Below, one piece after another: positions 40,741-51,790 of a stretch of 64,000 nucleotides of DNA. The position numbers and the translations under genes are program-made. Source of the stretch: Monodelphis domestica (lineage: Eukaryota; Chordata; Mammalia; Didelphimorphia; Didelphidae); the NCBI RefSeq assembly GCF_027887165.1, contig NC_077232.1, positions 10,769,757 through 10,833,756 on the forward strand, read 5' to 3'. Every line of letters starts with the position of its first letter. Position 1 is the stretch's first letter. The notes under the pieces were generated by a model. The model saw only the letters and a list, made by a program, of their open reading frames with translations. It was not told where the DNA came from and searched no databases.

Positions 40741-42470
40741 CAGTGTAGCTCAGTGAAGCCCCGAGGGCCCCGCTGCCTCAGTCTCTTTCTCCTGACGCTG
40801 AACTCTTGGAACTTGGGGGGAGAGAGTGGGGGGAGACACCTGTTGTTGCCCGTCTGCCCTGCTGGGCTGGCAGGAGGCTGGGAGGGCAGCTGGTGACTCC
40901 TGAGTCCACGGTGGGAAGGCTGGAGCCCGAGGGACCATGATAGGCCAGCTAAGAGCCGAGGCAGGACCCGCGGGGGGCACCATCCACTCTTGGGTTCTTT
41001 TGGGCCACGCCCTGCCCTCCCCGGGTCTGGGGCTCTCCTCGATGGGGCTGGGGGGGGGGCGCCTGTCTCTAGACGAGCTCCCCCTGTGCCGGAATGCGCC
41101 TCCCTCGCCCCCCCTCCACTTGGGGAGCCAGAGCAGCTGTCATGTGAGCCCGCTCCTGCTGGCTCAGCCCTTTTGCAATCATGGGTCTGGTGTGCCAGCT
41201 GGGGGGGGGGGGGGGAGAGAATGGGCAAGGGCCAAGGAAGGGGCTGGCGGAGAACCTGCCCGAGATCTCGGTGGCTGTGGCCAAGGCTGGGGAGCCCGGG
41301 GGTGCCGTCGGGGCGCGGGATAGAGATAGGAAACAACGGTGCCTTCGCCAGAGGCGGGGAGCCCATCTGAGGAAGTGGGGGCTGGGCAGGGGACCCAGAG
41401 AGGCCATGCTTCCCCTGACTCACGGTGCGGGCTGCAGGGGGGACTTTGCTGCCAGAGCTCCTGCCTCCAGCCATGTGGGTCCTGAGTCACTGCCACGGAG
41501 CCTGCGGCACCCTCCCCTCGCGGCCACTTCCCCTTCTGCCCAGGCGCGGGACCGTCAGAGGGAACCTTTCCGTCCCGTTCCCTGGCAGCCGCCCCATCCT
41601 TCCGGGACAGGCTCACGAGATGCCCGAGCTGGGGACGGGAGGGAAGCAGGGCACGCAGACTTGGGTCCGAGTCTGGCCAGGCACTTCTTCGTCCTTAAAA
41701 TCAGGGACTTGGCTTGGGTGACCTCTGAGATCCCTCGGCTAAATCCATCTCCATCTGAAATTCCTCCGTGTCTGTCCTTTCTCATTTGGGGAAACTGAGG
41801 CCCTGTGAGGGGAAAGGGCAGCCCCTGACATACCTTTACTCTGCTGCAGCCCAGAAGCACCTCGGCATCCAGGGAGGAAGGGAGGGGCACTCCTAGGGAA
41901 AGGGAACTGGGGGGGGGTAGCAGACAGGTTTTTTTGGGGGGGCTCCCCTGTGAGCCCCAGCCCTGACAGCCCGCACTCCAGGTAGTGGGGCAGGGGTGCA
42001 ATCTGAGTCCTGAGGCGGGCATAGGGCACAGGTGGGGCAAGGGAGGGCCTTGGGTGACATGAACCTCAACTATGTGGTGACTCACACTCTGGGCAGCCGG
42101 GCCCTGCCCTCCTCAACCGGATCTCCCCAGACTGGGTTGGAGAAGAGAGGGAGACCGGGGAGGGAATCCCAGGGCCCCTCCCCCACTCTTTCTTTTCCAC
42201 CCTCTCCACCCCCAACCCTTCTTCCCCCTCCTCTCACATCCCTGTGCTCTCTTCCTTCAGGAAACAGAAAGGGAGGCTGGGAAGGCAGCTGGGGAGAGAG
42301 GCTGGAAAAGAGGAATCTGCCTCCCCTTCTGGGGCCCTCCCAGCCCGAGGGTGGGGAGGGGAGGAGGGGAGCTGGCTGGGGTGTTGGCTCCTCGATTCAT
42401 TCCACTCTCTCCTCCCTCCTCTCACTGTTTACAACTCAGCCTGCCCAGCCCCAAGAGTCCCGAGCTTCTC
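40741..42470. other. GC-rich intergenic block without recognisable gene; AP-1 motif cluster
   Basis: Long open frames occur on both strands (for example 40617-41474 minus), but they show no family motif and shadow each other. Three perfect AP-1 sites lie at 41416-41422, 41483-41489 and 42078-42084. A G run is present at 41202-41214. Confidence 0.45.
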
Positions 42471-42483
42471 TCTCCTTTCTCCC

Positions 42484-42795
42484 AGCTCTTCTCCCTCCTT
42501 CCCTTCCTTCCTTCTTTCCTTCCTTCCTTCCTTCCTTCCTTCCTTCCTTCCTTCCTTCCTTTCTTCCTTCCTTCCTTCCTTCCTTCCTTCCTTCCTTCCT
42601 TCCTTGCTTCCTTCCTTCCTTCCTTCCTTCCTTCCTTCCTTGCTTCCTTCCTTCCTTCCTTCCTTCCTTCCTTCCTTCCTTCCTTCCTTCCCTCCTTCCC
42701 TCCTTTCCTTCCCTCCTTCCCTCCTTCCCTCCTTCCCTCCTTCCTTCCCTCCTTCCCTCCTTCCCTCCTTCCTTCCTTCCTTCCTTCCTGTCTTT
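42484..42795. repeat. (TTCC)n microsatellite with (TTCCC) variant end
   Basis: More than sixty nearly uninterrupted CTTC/TTCC units up to about 42690, then CCCTCC-type units. The frames through it (Ser/Phe/Leu/Pro repeats) are artefacts. Confidence 0.97.
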
Positions 42796-43226
42796 CCTCC
42801 TTTGCTACCCTTTCTAGTCAATCCTCTTGATTATAATCCAGCTCCTTCTTCATTCCTACACTCCAAAAGTGCTGTGGTTTCTCCCTCTCCCAATTCCCCA
42901 AGAGTGATCATTCTTCCAAGTACAGACCCGATTATTCCCATTATTATTCCCTAACCCTCCCACTTAGCGTCTCTGTTGACTCATAAAGGTTAGCTCATCA
43001 GCAACATAGATATAGAACTTATTTTATAGATGAGGAAACCGAGGCTCAACTATTAAGTGTCTGAGGAGAGAATCAAACCCAGATATTCCTGATTCTTGAG
43101 TCCAGAACTCCTCTCATTTGACAGAGAAAGGAAACTGAGGCCAGGATTTGTTCAAGTTGCTTGTGGCCACTTTGGCATGCAGATCCTCATTCTAACTGCT
43201 TTGCTTCCTAGCTGAGCATGTGCTTC

Positions 43227-43430
43227 TTCTTCTTCTTTTTTAAACCCTCAACTTCTATCTTAGAATCAATACTGTGTATTGGTTCCAAGGAGTGGTAAGG
43301 GCTAGGCAATGGGAGTCCAGTGACTTGCCCAGGGTCACACAGCTGGGAAGTGTCTGAGGTCAGATTTGAACCCAGGACCTCCCATCTTTAGTCCTGGCTC
43401 TCTTATCTGCTGAGCCACTCAGTTGCCCCT
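43227..43430 (-). mobile_element. Mar1-type CORE-SINE, minus orientation (older of a nested pair)
   Basis: TTTAAACCCTCAACTTCTAT, AATCAATACTGTGTATTGGT, GGTAAGGGCTAGGCAATGGG and GCTGAGCCACTCAGTTGCCC give a full-length copy. Its last bases were duplicated by the next insertion. Confidence 0.9.
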
Positions 43431-43436
43431 ATTCTT

Positions 43437-43662
43437 TTTTTTTTTTTTTTAATAAAAAACCCTTACCTTCCGTCTTGGTTACCTTCCGTCTTGGAGCCAA
43501 TACGTATTGGCTCCAAGGCAGAAGAGTGGTAAGGGCTAGGCAATGGGGGTCAAGTGACTCGCCCAGGGTCACACAGCTGGGAAGTGTTTGAGGCCAAATT
43601 TGAACCTAGGACCTCCCATCTCAAGGCCTGGCTCTCAATACAATGAGCTACCCAGCTGCCCC
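43437..43662 (-). mobile_element. Mar1-type CORE-SINE, minus orientation, with 17-bp target duplication
   Basis: It is flanked by identical CAGTTGCCCCTATTCTT at 43420-43436 and 43663-43679. It carries an internal duplication in its 3' end (TTACCTTCCGTCTTGG occurs twice). The rest is full length to AGCTGCCCC. Confidence 0.92.
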
Positions 43663-43679
43663 CAGTTGCCCCTATTCTT

Positions 43680-44234
43680 AAGCTTTAAAGCTGGGAAAGA
43701 TCTCAGGGGTCCAACAGTCTTCCTTTTGCTGATGAGGAAATGAAATCTCAGGAAGGTGAAGAGACTTATGTGAGTTTAAGACAGGTTGAAGTAAGAGACT
43801 GTAATTTGATCGTGGGTCCTCCGAATCCTGGGACCCCCCTCTTCTTATTGTAGCACCCCACTCCTGACCTCTCTTATGCTCCCACTCTCTTGCTGGGCCT
43901 CAGTCAGATGGGTAACTCTCTTCTGCTTCCTAACTGGGGTTATGTTGGGTTCTGGCTGGGCTTAAGGACTCTGGGGTCTGAGGATAATTCGGGGTTACAC
44001 AATTTCCTTGACATTTAATGAGGAGGCTTAGGGGTTTCCTTGGTCGTTGAGGTTAGGGGATGGGGTTTGGCATCCTCGGGGAGGGTGCCATTAGTAGGAT
44101 GTGGGGCAGTTGGGCTTCAGAAATGGGGGTTAGGATTAGGGGTCTGGGGTTCTGGTGGGAAGCCAGGGTTTTGTGGGCTTCTGACACTTGTCCTGGGAAC
44201 AGCGTGGGGGCCATTGATTCAGTCAGAATTGGAT
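43680..44234. other. Intergenic sequence without recognisable gene
   Basis: G-rich on the + strand from about 43930. No gene, RNA or confident repeat was seen. Confidence 0.45.
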
Positions 44235-44380
44235 TCAGAATCAAAGGTTCCGACTTTGACTTTGAGTTGTCTTCGCTGTGTGACCTTGGGCAAGTGCATT
44301 CCCTTCCTTGATCTTGAGTTCATTTCCCATGGGATGAGGGGGCCTGCAGGAGCTCCAAGGTCCCTTCTGTGATCCCCTCC
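44235..44380 (+). mobile_element. MIR SINE, sense, decayed
   Basis: GTGTGACCTTGGGCAAGTGC, CTTGAGTTCATTTCCCATGG and GGAGCTCCAAGGTCCCTTCT follow the MIR order. Confidence 0.6.
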
Positions 44381-45084
44381 TGATGGGGGCAGTCCCAGTT
44401 GGAAGCTAGAGCAAGGACCAGGCGGGTCTAGGTCAAAGAACACCTGGAAGTGGGCAGAGGTGGGCTGCTGGGAAGAGTGCCTTTGATCTGCCTGGCAAGC
44501 CGTCGTGCCCTTAGGTTGAGTAGGCACCACCCCCTGAAGAGGCCACAAACACTGCTCGAGATGGCATCAGAGGAGGGGCAGGGCGAGGGGTGAGAAGGCA
44601 GGGTTGTGGCTTTGCCATAAGCTGACCACTGCTTTTCCTCCCAGGGATGGCTTATCTAGGGGAGGGGGAGGGGAGTGTGGGGCACCAATAGAATGTGGGG
44701 AAGGGGAATTCCCTGGCAAGGAGCCCGCCCACAGCCTTCCCCTCCCCTTTCTTCCCCTTTGTGGTTGCTATGGAAACTGGAAACCATAACAGGACGCAAA
44801 CAGTGGCCGTTGCCTGGCAGCCAGGGGAATAGGGTTTATCAAACATACATTTAGTACCCAGTGAGGGAACCCCCAGAAGGAGGAGGGGTATGCTGAGGGA
44901 AGAGGGGGGTATCCCAGCAATGACGTGTCTAAAAGCTCAGTTTTCCCTTCTGCTTGCAGGGCCATGTATATGGAGGTTGGGGGAGGGGGGAATCCCTCAG
45001 GGAAGGAAACTAAAAGAACTACATTTAGGAGGCTAACTTTTGTGGCATCATAGGAAGGGACCCCAAACTTGTCTCCAGGCCCCC

Positions 45085-45335
45085 TCAATTTACAGAGGAA
45101 GAATTTAAGGCTATGGAAGGGAGGCGACTTGCCCAGGGCCACATAGATAATAAGGAGTAGAGCTGGGACTCCCTGTCCTTGGTTTAAATCCTGACTCTGC
45201 CTCTTGTAACCTGTGCTTGACTGCCTAGGGTAGGTCACTCTTGTTTTCATATGCTTCATCTGTAAATAAGTGAGGTAGTAGATGGCTTCTAAGGCTCCTT
45301 CTTTCCCTAAAGCTGTGGTTCTATTATTCTAAATC
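45085..45335. mobile_element. Two MIR fragments, head to head
   Basis: An antisense piece (AGGCGACTTGCCCAGGGCCA, about 45090-45175) is followed by a sense piece (GGTTTAAATCCTGACTCTGC, CATCTGTAAATAAG, AAGCTGTGGTTCTATTATTC; about 45180-45335). Confidence 0.6.
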
Positions 45336-45419
45336 CAGGGACTTGGAAAGCCTCCGATACTTCTGCTTCTCTTGAACTTTCTCTGGAATCCTATTGGAAG
45401 GCTGGTTCAACCAGGCCCA

Positions 45420-46085
45420 GAATCACAGAATTTGAGAGCTAGAAGGAGCCTCCATCACACATTTAGTCCCACTCAGACTGGAGAATCTCCACTACAACAT
45501 ACAAATTGTATGACAAGTGGCCCTCCAGACTCCACTTGAAGAAATCAAGAAGGGGGAGCCCACTACTGCCCAGGCAGCCCATTCCACTTCTAGAAGGCTC
45601 TCATGGTTAGGAATCCTTCTTCTACTTGTCAGCCTTTCAACTTCTTGAACACAACTCTCACATCCCACCTGAGTCTCTCTTCCTTAGGCTCAACATTCCC
45701 AAGTCCTTTAACCCTTTTAAAAATTTAAACTTTTTTTAAAAATTCTTTTTAAAACCCTTACCTTCCATCTTAGAATCACTACTGTATTGGATCTAAGGCA
45801 GAAGAGCAGTAAGGGCTGGGCAATGGGGGTTCAGTGACTTGCCCAGGGTCACACAGCTGGGAAGTGTCTGAGACCAGATTTTAACCTAGAACCTCCCATC
45901 TCTAGGCCTGGCTCTCAATCCACTGAGCTACCCAGCTGCCCCCACTTTAACTCTTTTTTTGTAGGCCCTTCACTATTTTGGCTTCCATCCTCTGGAGACT
46001 CCTCAGTGGAATAATGTCCTGAAACTAACAGGGTACTACCTCCAGGTATGTTTCAGTCAGGGTGAAGGATAGCGGGACTAGTACT
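45420..46085 (+). mobile_element. Old LINE 3' region (CR1/L3-like), interrupted by a Mar1 SINE
   Basis: AATCACAGAATTTGAGAGCT, GGCAGCCCATTCCACTTCTA, TAGGAATCCTTCTTCTACTT, CCTGAGTCTCTCTTCCTTAG and, after the SINE, GGCCCTTCACTATTTTGGC and CCATCCTCTGGAGACTCC keep the order of an ancient amniote LINE tail. The family call is from memory of the consensus. Confidence 0.5.
45731..45943 (-). mobile_element. Mar1-type CORE-SINE, minus orientation, full length
   Basis: AAAACCCTTACCTTCCATCT through GTAAGGGCTGGGCAATGGGG to GAGCTACCCAGCTGCCCCC. CTTTAACCCTTTT before it and CTTTAACTCTTTT after it look like a slightly diverged target duplication within the older LINE. Confidence 0.9.
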
Positions 46086-46844
46086 TCCCTATTCCTGGAC
46101 CCAAGTTTCTTTTTATATCACACTCATTTCTGTTGTTTGAAATACACTTTTATTTATGTCATTTATTTTTCTATTGCCTCAGTTTACCCCAGTATCCACC
46201 CATCAACCTGTATTACAATAATTTTTAAAAGAAGAGAAAGAGATAAGCAAAAATGGATGAACACATTAAAAATCTCCTGATAATATATTAGCTGTCCTGC
46301 ACCCATGGGACCCACCCCCCATCTCTGCCAATGAGTGGTGGAAGTGTTTGCTCAGATCTTTGGGGGCCAAGCTTGTTCTTGGTAATTTGGAAACATTCCT
46401 TTTTGATTTTCTTGTGGTTGCTGGGCTTTCCATGTACATCACAGTAGTCATCTCACTCCGCTGCCCTGAAACAGGCTGGTATCACCCGAGCTTTTTGAAG
46501 TTGCCATATGACCCATACTGGGACTCATCTTGAGCTTGTGGTCCACTTAGACAAACCTTCAGCTTTTTTTCCAGAGAAACTTCAAATGTCAAGTTCCTGT
46601 TGAAAAGGCGATTTTTCTGTTCTTATGGAGTACAAGATCTCCTTTGGGGAGGTGAGCAGGGCCAAAGGTCTAGAGGGAGGAGGGACCTGGAGGGTAAGGG
46701 CTCCTTCTAGGATCTGGGTCTGCTGGCCACCCCCTGAATGGGCCAAAGGTAGGTGGAGATGGCAACAGGGCCAGCCATGCTGTTCCATGGGGGCAGAGCC
46801 CAAACCCTTTGCCATTCAGCAGATGGTTTTCTTGGGTTTCTGTG
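46086..46844. other. Intergenic sequence without recognisable gene
   Basis: An A/T-richer stretch with short open frames that have no family resemblance. No RNA gene was seen. Confidence 0.45.
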
Positions 46845-47004
46845 GCCTTGGCTCCAAGACAGAAGAGTGGTAAGGGCTAGGCAATGGGGGTCAAGTGACT
46901 TTCCCAGGGTCACACAGCTGGGAAGTGTCTGAGGCCAGATTTGAATCCAGGACCTCCCGTCTCTAGACCTGACTCTCAATCCACTGAACTACCCAGCTGC
47001 CCCC
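46845..47004 (-). mobile_element. Mar1-type CORE-SINE, minus orientation, 3'-truncated
   Basis: CTTGGCTCCAAGACAGAAGA, TAAGGGCTAGGCAATGGGGG, ATTTGAATCCAGGACCTCCC and ACTACCCAGCTGCCCC. The minus-strand 3' tail is missing. Confidence 0.88.
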
Positions 47005-48998
47005 TAAAAATTATTTTTAAAGAAAAAAAAAAGCATCACTAATGACAGGTCTAGAGAGTCTCTCTTCTTTGCTTCCTCCCATCTCCAGCCCCCTCCCCAA
47101 CTCATTAAAAAACCCAAGTTCTCCTTGGACCTTGGGAAGGCAGCTGTCCTGGGGAGAGGCCCGGGGAGTCCCAGACTCCATCCGGGAATGGGAACCTTTA
47201 GAGTTGGACCCCAGAGACCATCATGGTTCAGAGGAGGAAACAGGAAGGTGCCGGAGGGCTCCCGGCGAGTACGTGTCTGAGAGCTGGACGCAGAGACCTT
47301 AAGTGGCTCAGTGATGGGGTGCTGGGCCGGCACCTCTCTGAGGGCCCTTTGGCTTCTGGCCAGCCTGGGGCTCTTTGGGAGACGAGGGGGCTAGCCGAGA
47401 GGGAACCTCAGGAGACCTTCTCCATCTTCCATTCGTGATCCCCCGACTCTAAGGCCGCCCATCCTGGCTGCGGAGCCCCCCCTTGCTTAGGCTGCCACCT
47501 TGTCTAGGCCTCCCACCCTGGGGGGCTCTCAGTGTGCTGGAGGGAAAGGAGAAGCAGGATGGGGATGGGCAGACTTGGGCCTTTGCCCCACGTCCTGAAG
47601 GAGGGAGCTGAGGGGAATCTTGGAAGTCTGGACCTTCCCGATCACGAAGAGCCTTTCCAGCGTCGGGCCCCTCCGATCCCATGATCTCGCCTTCCTGGGT
47701 GGAAGTGCAGAGGGAATGACCCCTGCTCTGCTCTGCTCTGCTCTACAAACAGGCCTCTCTTGGCCGCTTCCCTGTTGACCAAGAGGGTGGCCAGAATAAA
47801 CAGAGGAGGAGATAAGCAGGGTCTGGCCTGGCCCCCTCCTCCTGGGGGGCTGCATGGAGCAGGGGGGGTTAGTGACTCTGCCTTCTCCTTCCTCGGCTCC
47901 TCCCTCCTCCCCCTCTGTCCCAGGGCTCCCCCCTTCTCTGTTTATACAGGGGCAGCTTGCTGTAGTCAGGAGAGGCCTTCCTGACACCCGTCCATAAATT
48001 ACCTCCTAGCCGAGGTGCCCTGGGAAGCGGCTTCCTGGAAGGAATTCGTCCTATTTGCTTTCCCCAAATTCCCCACTGGACGGGGGCCTCGGTTCATCCC
48101 TCTCCAGGATGGCCCTTCCTGGGGCCCCCAGGACGAACGTCACTTATTCCCTTTACAAAAAGGCTTGGAGGGCAGAAGAGACTTTTGGAGGCCCTCCAGT
48201 GCCGGCCCATTCACTTTACAGAGAGGGAAACTGAGGCTCAGTGAGGGGGAGAAAATGGTGGAGCATGGATGGGGCCCCAGGCGGGTGCTTTTCTCCCTGC
48301 CCCATACCATCATTCATGGAATTCCAGAACATCCCAGATGGAAGGGACCTGGGAGGCTCAGCCAATCAGACGGCCCATTTGTTGTCCCTCCCAGGAGCCA
48401 CTCCATCTTGGTCTGTGGGCCCTTGGCCGGGTTGCCAGTCCCGCCTGGAATGCTCTCCTTCCTTATCTCTGCCTGTGGAATCCCTGGTTTCCTTCGAGGA
48501 TGAGCTGCCGCCTTCCCTGGGCTCTGCTCGGGTCTGGCACTTCCTGGATAATGTCGGCGGGTTCCTGATGGGCGGCTTAGGTCTGGGGGCTGCTCTCTCC
48601 TCTTTGGGCCAGGGACTCGTGGCTGCTTTTGGCTCTACGTTCCCAGAGCCTGCGGCACCGGAGAGGCTTCGCGAGCGCTTGTCCATCCATCGACGATGCA
48701 TCGTTTCCAGCCCATAACCGAGCTGGGATCCCTCTACCAGTCCCTGCCTTTGTGGGACGGTGACCAGCGAGGGGCACCCACCGCCCCCTGGGCTGAGGTT
48801 CACTCTGGCCCCTGGGATGTTTTCCTTCCATCCAGTCCAAACCGGCCTGTTGTGGGGACTCCCTCGACCCACTCTAGCTAGGTTCAGGGAATAAGGCCTG
48901 GAATGGGGGAAACTGAGGCTTGAATCCTATTTCAGACCCTTATGGGCACTTTGCTTAATTTCTTTGAGTTTCCTCCTCTGTGAAATGGGGATAAGGAT
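47005..48998. other. GC-moderate intergenic sequence without recognisable gene
   Basis: Several open frames of 70-165 codons occur on both strands without family motifs or consistent splicing. A short CTCTG repeat is at about 47730-47752. No transcript unit can be supported. Confidence 0.45.
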
Positions 48999-49203
48999 TA
49001 AAAAACCAATCCTTTACTTTCTGTCTTAGAATCAACATTACGTATTGGTTCCAAGGCAGAAGAGCAGTGGGAAGGGTTAGGCAAATAGGGTTAAGGGACT
49101 TGCCTGGGATCACCCAGCTAGGAAGTATCTAAGGTCAGATTTGAACCCAGGACCTCTAGGTCTCTAAGTGGCTCTCAATCTACTGAACCACATAGCTGCC
49201 CTC
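48999..49203 (-). mobile_element. Mar1-type CORE-SINE, minus orientation
   Basis: AAAAAACCAATCCTTTACTT, TTAGAATCAACATTACGTAT, TTAAGGGACTTGCCTGGGAT and CACATAGCTGCCC. It is diverged but full length, and lies 67 bp from an opposite copy at 49270-49456. Confidence 0.88.
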
Positions 49204-49269
49204 ACTCCTGCCCCATTTTCTAAGGATTGAATGGGAATATCCCTTCCACCTTTAAATCCTATTTGTAGG

Positions 49270-49456
49270 GGGCAGCTGGGTGTCTCAGTGGATAGAGATG
49301 GGAGGTCCTGGGTTCAAATCTGGCATTAAACCCTTCCTAGCTGGGTGACTCTGGGCAAGTCAATTGACCCCCATTGCCTAGGCCTTCCTGCTGCTCTTCT
49401 GCCTTGGAACCCATAAATGGGATTGATTCTAAGATGGAAGAAGAAGGTTAAAAAAC
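49270..49456 (+). mobile_element. Mar1-type CORE-SINE, sense, with perfect 14-bp target duplication
   Basis: It is flanked by identical ATCCTATTTGTAGG at 49256-49269 and 49457-49470. It runs from GGCAGCTGGGTGTCTCAGTG to AGATGGAAGAAGAAGGTTAA plus A's. This copy defines the sense orientation and the ends of the family in this window. Confidence 0.93.
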
Positions 49457-50069
49457 ATCCTATTTGTAGGATTTGTTTCACCCTTAAATCCTCCATTATT
49501 TTGTAAAGGAAAAAAGGCTAGTGTAAAATGAATGAGCAGGCCTGGGTGACAACCTGCCCCCCAGGAAGGAGCATCCTGGAAATGGATCTTGGAAAGGTAA
49601 AGCAATGGGACGTCTTCTTTGTTCCTTAGTTCTGCCTTCTGGGATAGAGCAGAGTTCGACTCCTGACCGAGAGCCTCCCCAGGCCTTGGAGACAATGAAC
49701 TGGTCCCACCCAAGTAGCTTTCGGGAACAAGTCCTGAGCTGCTCCTCGTGTGGCTAGATGCCATCCGGGTCGCCCTGCTCTGGGCTCGTTCCTCCTTATC
49801 AAAGGTCTTCCTAAAGTGTGGCACTCCGAACGGAACACGGTGATCTCCCTCGATGGGGGCTCGCCAGGGTACATTCCTTTCCATTCCCCTGGGCTTCGGC
49901 TCACTGACTATCTCCCTTCTGCGGGGCTGTGCTGGGCAGGAAATGAGAAAATGGGCCACGAGGGCTGGGCTCTGCTCTCTAGGAGCCCAGCTTATCTTTG
50001 GGGGTAAATCGACATTTTTAGGCAACTTCCTTAAAGTATGTAACACCTGCAGAGCAAAAGCTGAGGGGG

Positions 50070-50325
50070 AGGAGAGAAGGCTAACACTGGGACAGAGCTT
50101 TCCTTTGTGCCAGGCCCTGTGCTAAGAGCTCTCCAGTGCTTATCACATTTGATCCTCCCAAGAACCCAGAGAGACAGGTGCCATGGCAATCCTCTTTTTA
50201 CAGATGAAGAAACTGAGGCAAACAGGTAAAGTGAGTTGTCCAGGGTCACTCAACTAGTAAGCGTCTGAGATTGGATTTGAACATGGGTCTTCCCCCCACC
50301 CCCTTCTATTCACCTAGCTGCCTCC
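50070..50325 (-). mobile_element. MIR/Ther-type CORE-SINE, minus orientation
   Basis: TTTGTGCCAGGCCCTGTGCT, AGAAACTGAGGCAAACAGGT, GTTGTCCAGGGTCACTCAAC and TCTATTCACCTAGCTGCCT are in the order of a long old CORE-SINE. Confidence 0.75.
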
Positions 50326-50462
50326 ATAGAGAGGTGGAGTCTTGGCTGTTCATTTGTTGGTCTCTGTCTCTGTTCTAGGCTCTTGTGAGCTAGAGCCTGG
50401 GTATAGCTGTGCATGTATCAACAAACAGAGACACACATGTAGATTGGGATGTGTGTGGGTGG

Positions 50463-50560
50463 GGAGAGACAGAAAGACAGAGAGACAGAGAGAAACAGAT
50501 GGGGGGGCGGAGAGAGAGAGGGAGACAGAGAGACAGAGAGAGGGAGAGAGAGAGACAGAG

Positions 50561-50630
<70 letters not shown>

Positions 50631-51283
50631 CAGAGAGGGAGAGACAGAGAGAGGGAGACAGAGAAGGAGAGAGAGAGGGAGAGAGGAGAGAGAAGGGGAG
50701 AGGGAGAGAGAGAGGGAGACAGACAGAGACAGAGAGAGAGGAGAGGGAGGAGGAGAGGGAGAGGGAGAGACAGAGAGAGGGAGACAGAGAGACAGAGGAG
50801 AGGGAGAGGGAGAGAGAAGGAGAGAGAAAGAGGAGAGGGAGAGAGAGAGACAGAGAGAGGGAGACAGAGAGACAGAGAGACAGAGAAGGAGAGAGAGAGG
50901 GAGACAGAGAGACAGAGGAGAGGGAGAGACAGAGACAGAGAAGGAGAGGGAGAGAGGGAGACAGAGAGAGGGAGACAGAGAGACAGAGAGACAGAGAAGG
51001 AGAGGGAGAGGGAGAGACAGAGAGAGGGAGACAGAGAGACAGAGAGACAGAGAAGGAGAGGGAGAGGGAGAGACAGAGAGAGGGAGACAGAGAGACAGAG
51101 AGACAGAGAAGGAGAGGGAGAGGGAGAGACAGAGAGAGGGAGACAGAGAGACAGAGGAGAGGGAGAGACAGAGACAGAGAAGGAGAGGGAGAGAGGGAGA
51201 CAGAGACAGAGACAGAGAAGGAGAGGGAGAGGGAGAGAGAAGGAGAGAGAAGGGGAGAGGGAGAGGGAGAGGGAGAGGGATTG
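50463..51283. repeat. GA-rich minisatellite with 56-bp higher-order unit
   Basis: About 0.82 kb of almost pure purine (+ strand): a (GA)n block at 50567-50622, then GGGAGA, GACAGA and GGAGAA sub-units. Between about 50940 and 51160 a 56-bp unit (marked by AGAAGG at 50995, 51051 and 51107) repeats nearly perfectly. Frames of 300-350 codons on both strands (Arg/Glu or Ser/Leu) are artefacts of this composition. Confidence 0.95.
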
Positions 51284-51389
51284 TGTGCTCTGTCCTGTCT
51301 CTTCCTGGCTGTTCTCTTGACCGATTCCCTCCCTCCTCCTACCTTCCCACCGCGCCCCCCCCCCCATGTCCCCTGTGTGTGCCGGTAAC

Positions 51390-51790
51390 TGGACCTCGGA
51401 CACAACCACTGCGGCTGGCGGCATGGCTGGCTGCTGGGTATTTTTAGCTTGTAAACATGTTTGTCGGTTCAGGGGATGGGGGTTGAGCCTGCCCCTAGCC
51501 CCAGCCCACTCACAGCCATTCAGGAGGGGAGGGCCGCGGGGAGGGAGAGCCTCTCCTGGGCCAGCAGCTCCTCTTCGGAGCTCCCCTCCGTTCTGAAGCC
51601 TCCGAGCCCCTCAGGCTTGGCAGGCTGCTCGGGGTCCATCTCGCCCAGTCCATACCTGAGAAAGGAGGATTCTGGGTGTAGAAGAGCAGGAATGAGTCGG
51701 GACCAGGGAAAGGGGGCGTGTGCGCAGGGAGGGTGCTGCTGCTGGGAACTCGGGAACTCCATCATTAAACGTTTAATAAAACTCCCCTGT
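51390..51790. promoter_or_regulatory. Candidate regulatory element upstream of AHNAK
   Basis: It contains AACCACTG (RUNX-like, about 51404), TATTTTTAG (MEF2-like, 51440-51448), TGTAAACA overlapping the palindrome AAACATGTTT (forkhead-like, 51450-51462) and the 14-bp palindrome ATTAAACGTTTAAT (51764-51777), in otherwise repeat-free sequence. Only motif content supports the call. Confidence 0.35.

Noticed and set aside
40617-41474. 285-codon minus-strand open frame
   Set aside because: GC-rich region with overlapping frames on the other strand. There is no family motif, no splice or promoter support, and a MIR fragment lies at its end.
42032-42954. Ser/Phe/Leu/Pro-rich open frames of 130-260 codons
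   Set aside because: They are translations of the (TTCC)n microsatellite and present in three frames.
50342-51447. Open frames of 300-350 codons on both strands
   Set aside because: They read through the GA minisatellite in several frames at once (Arg/Glu or Ser/Leu repeats). This is composition, not a gene.
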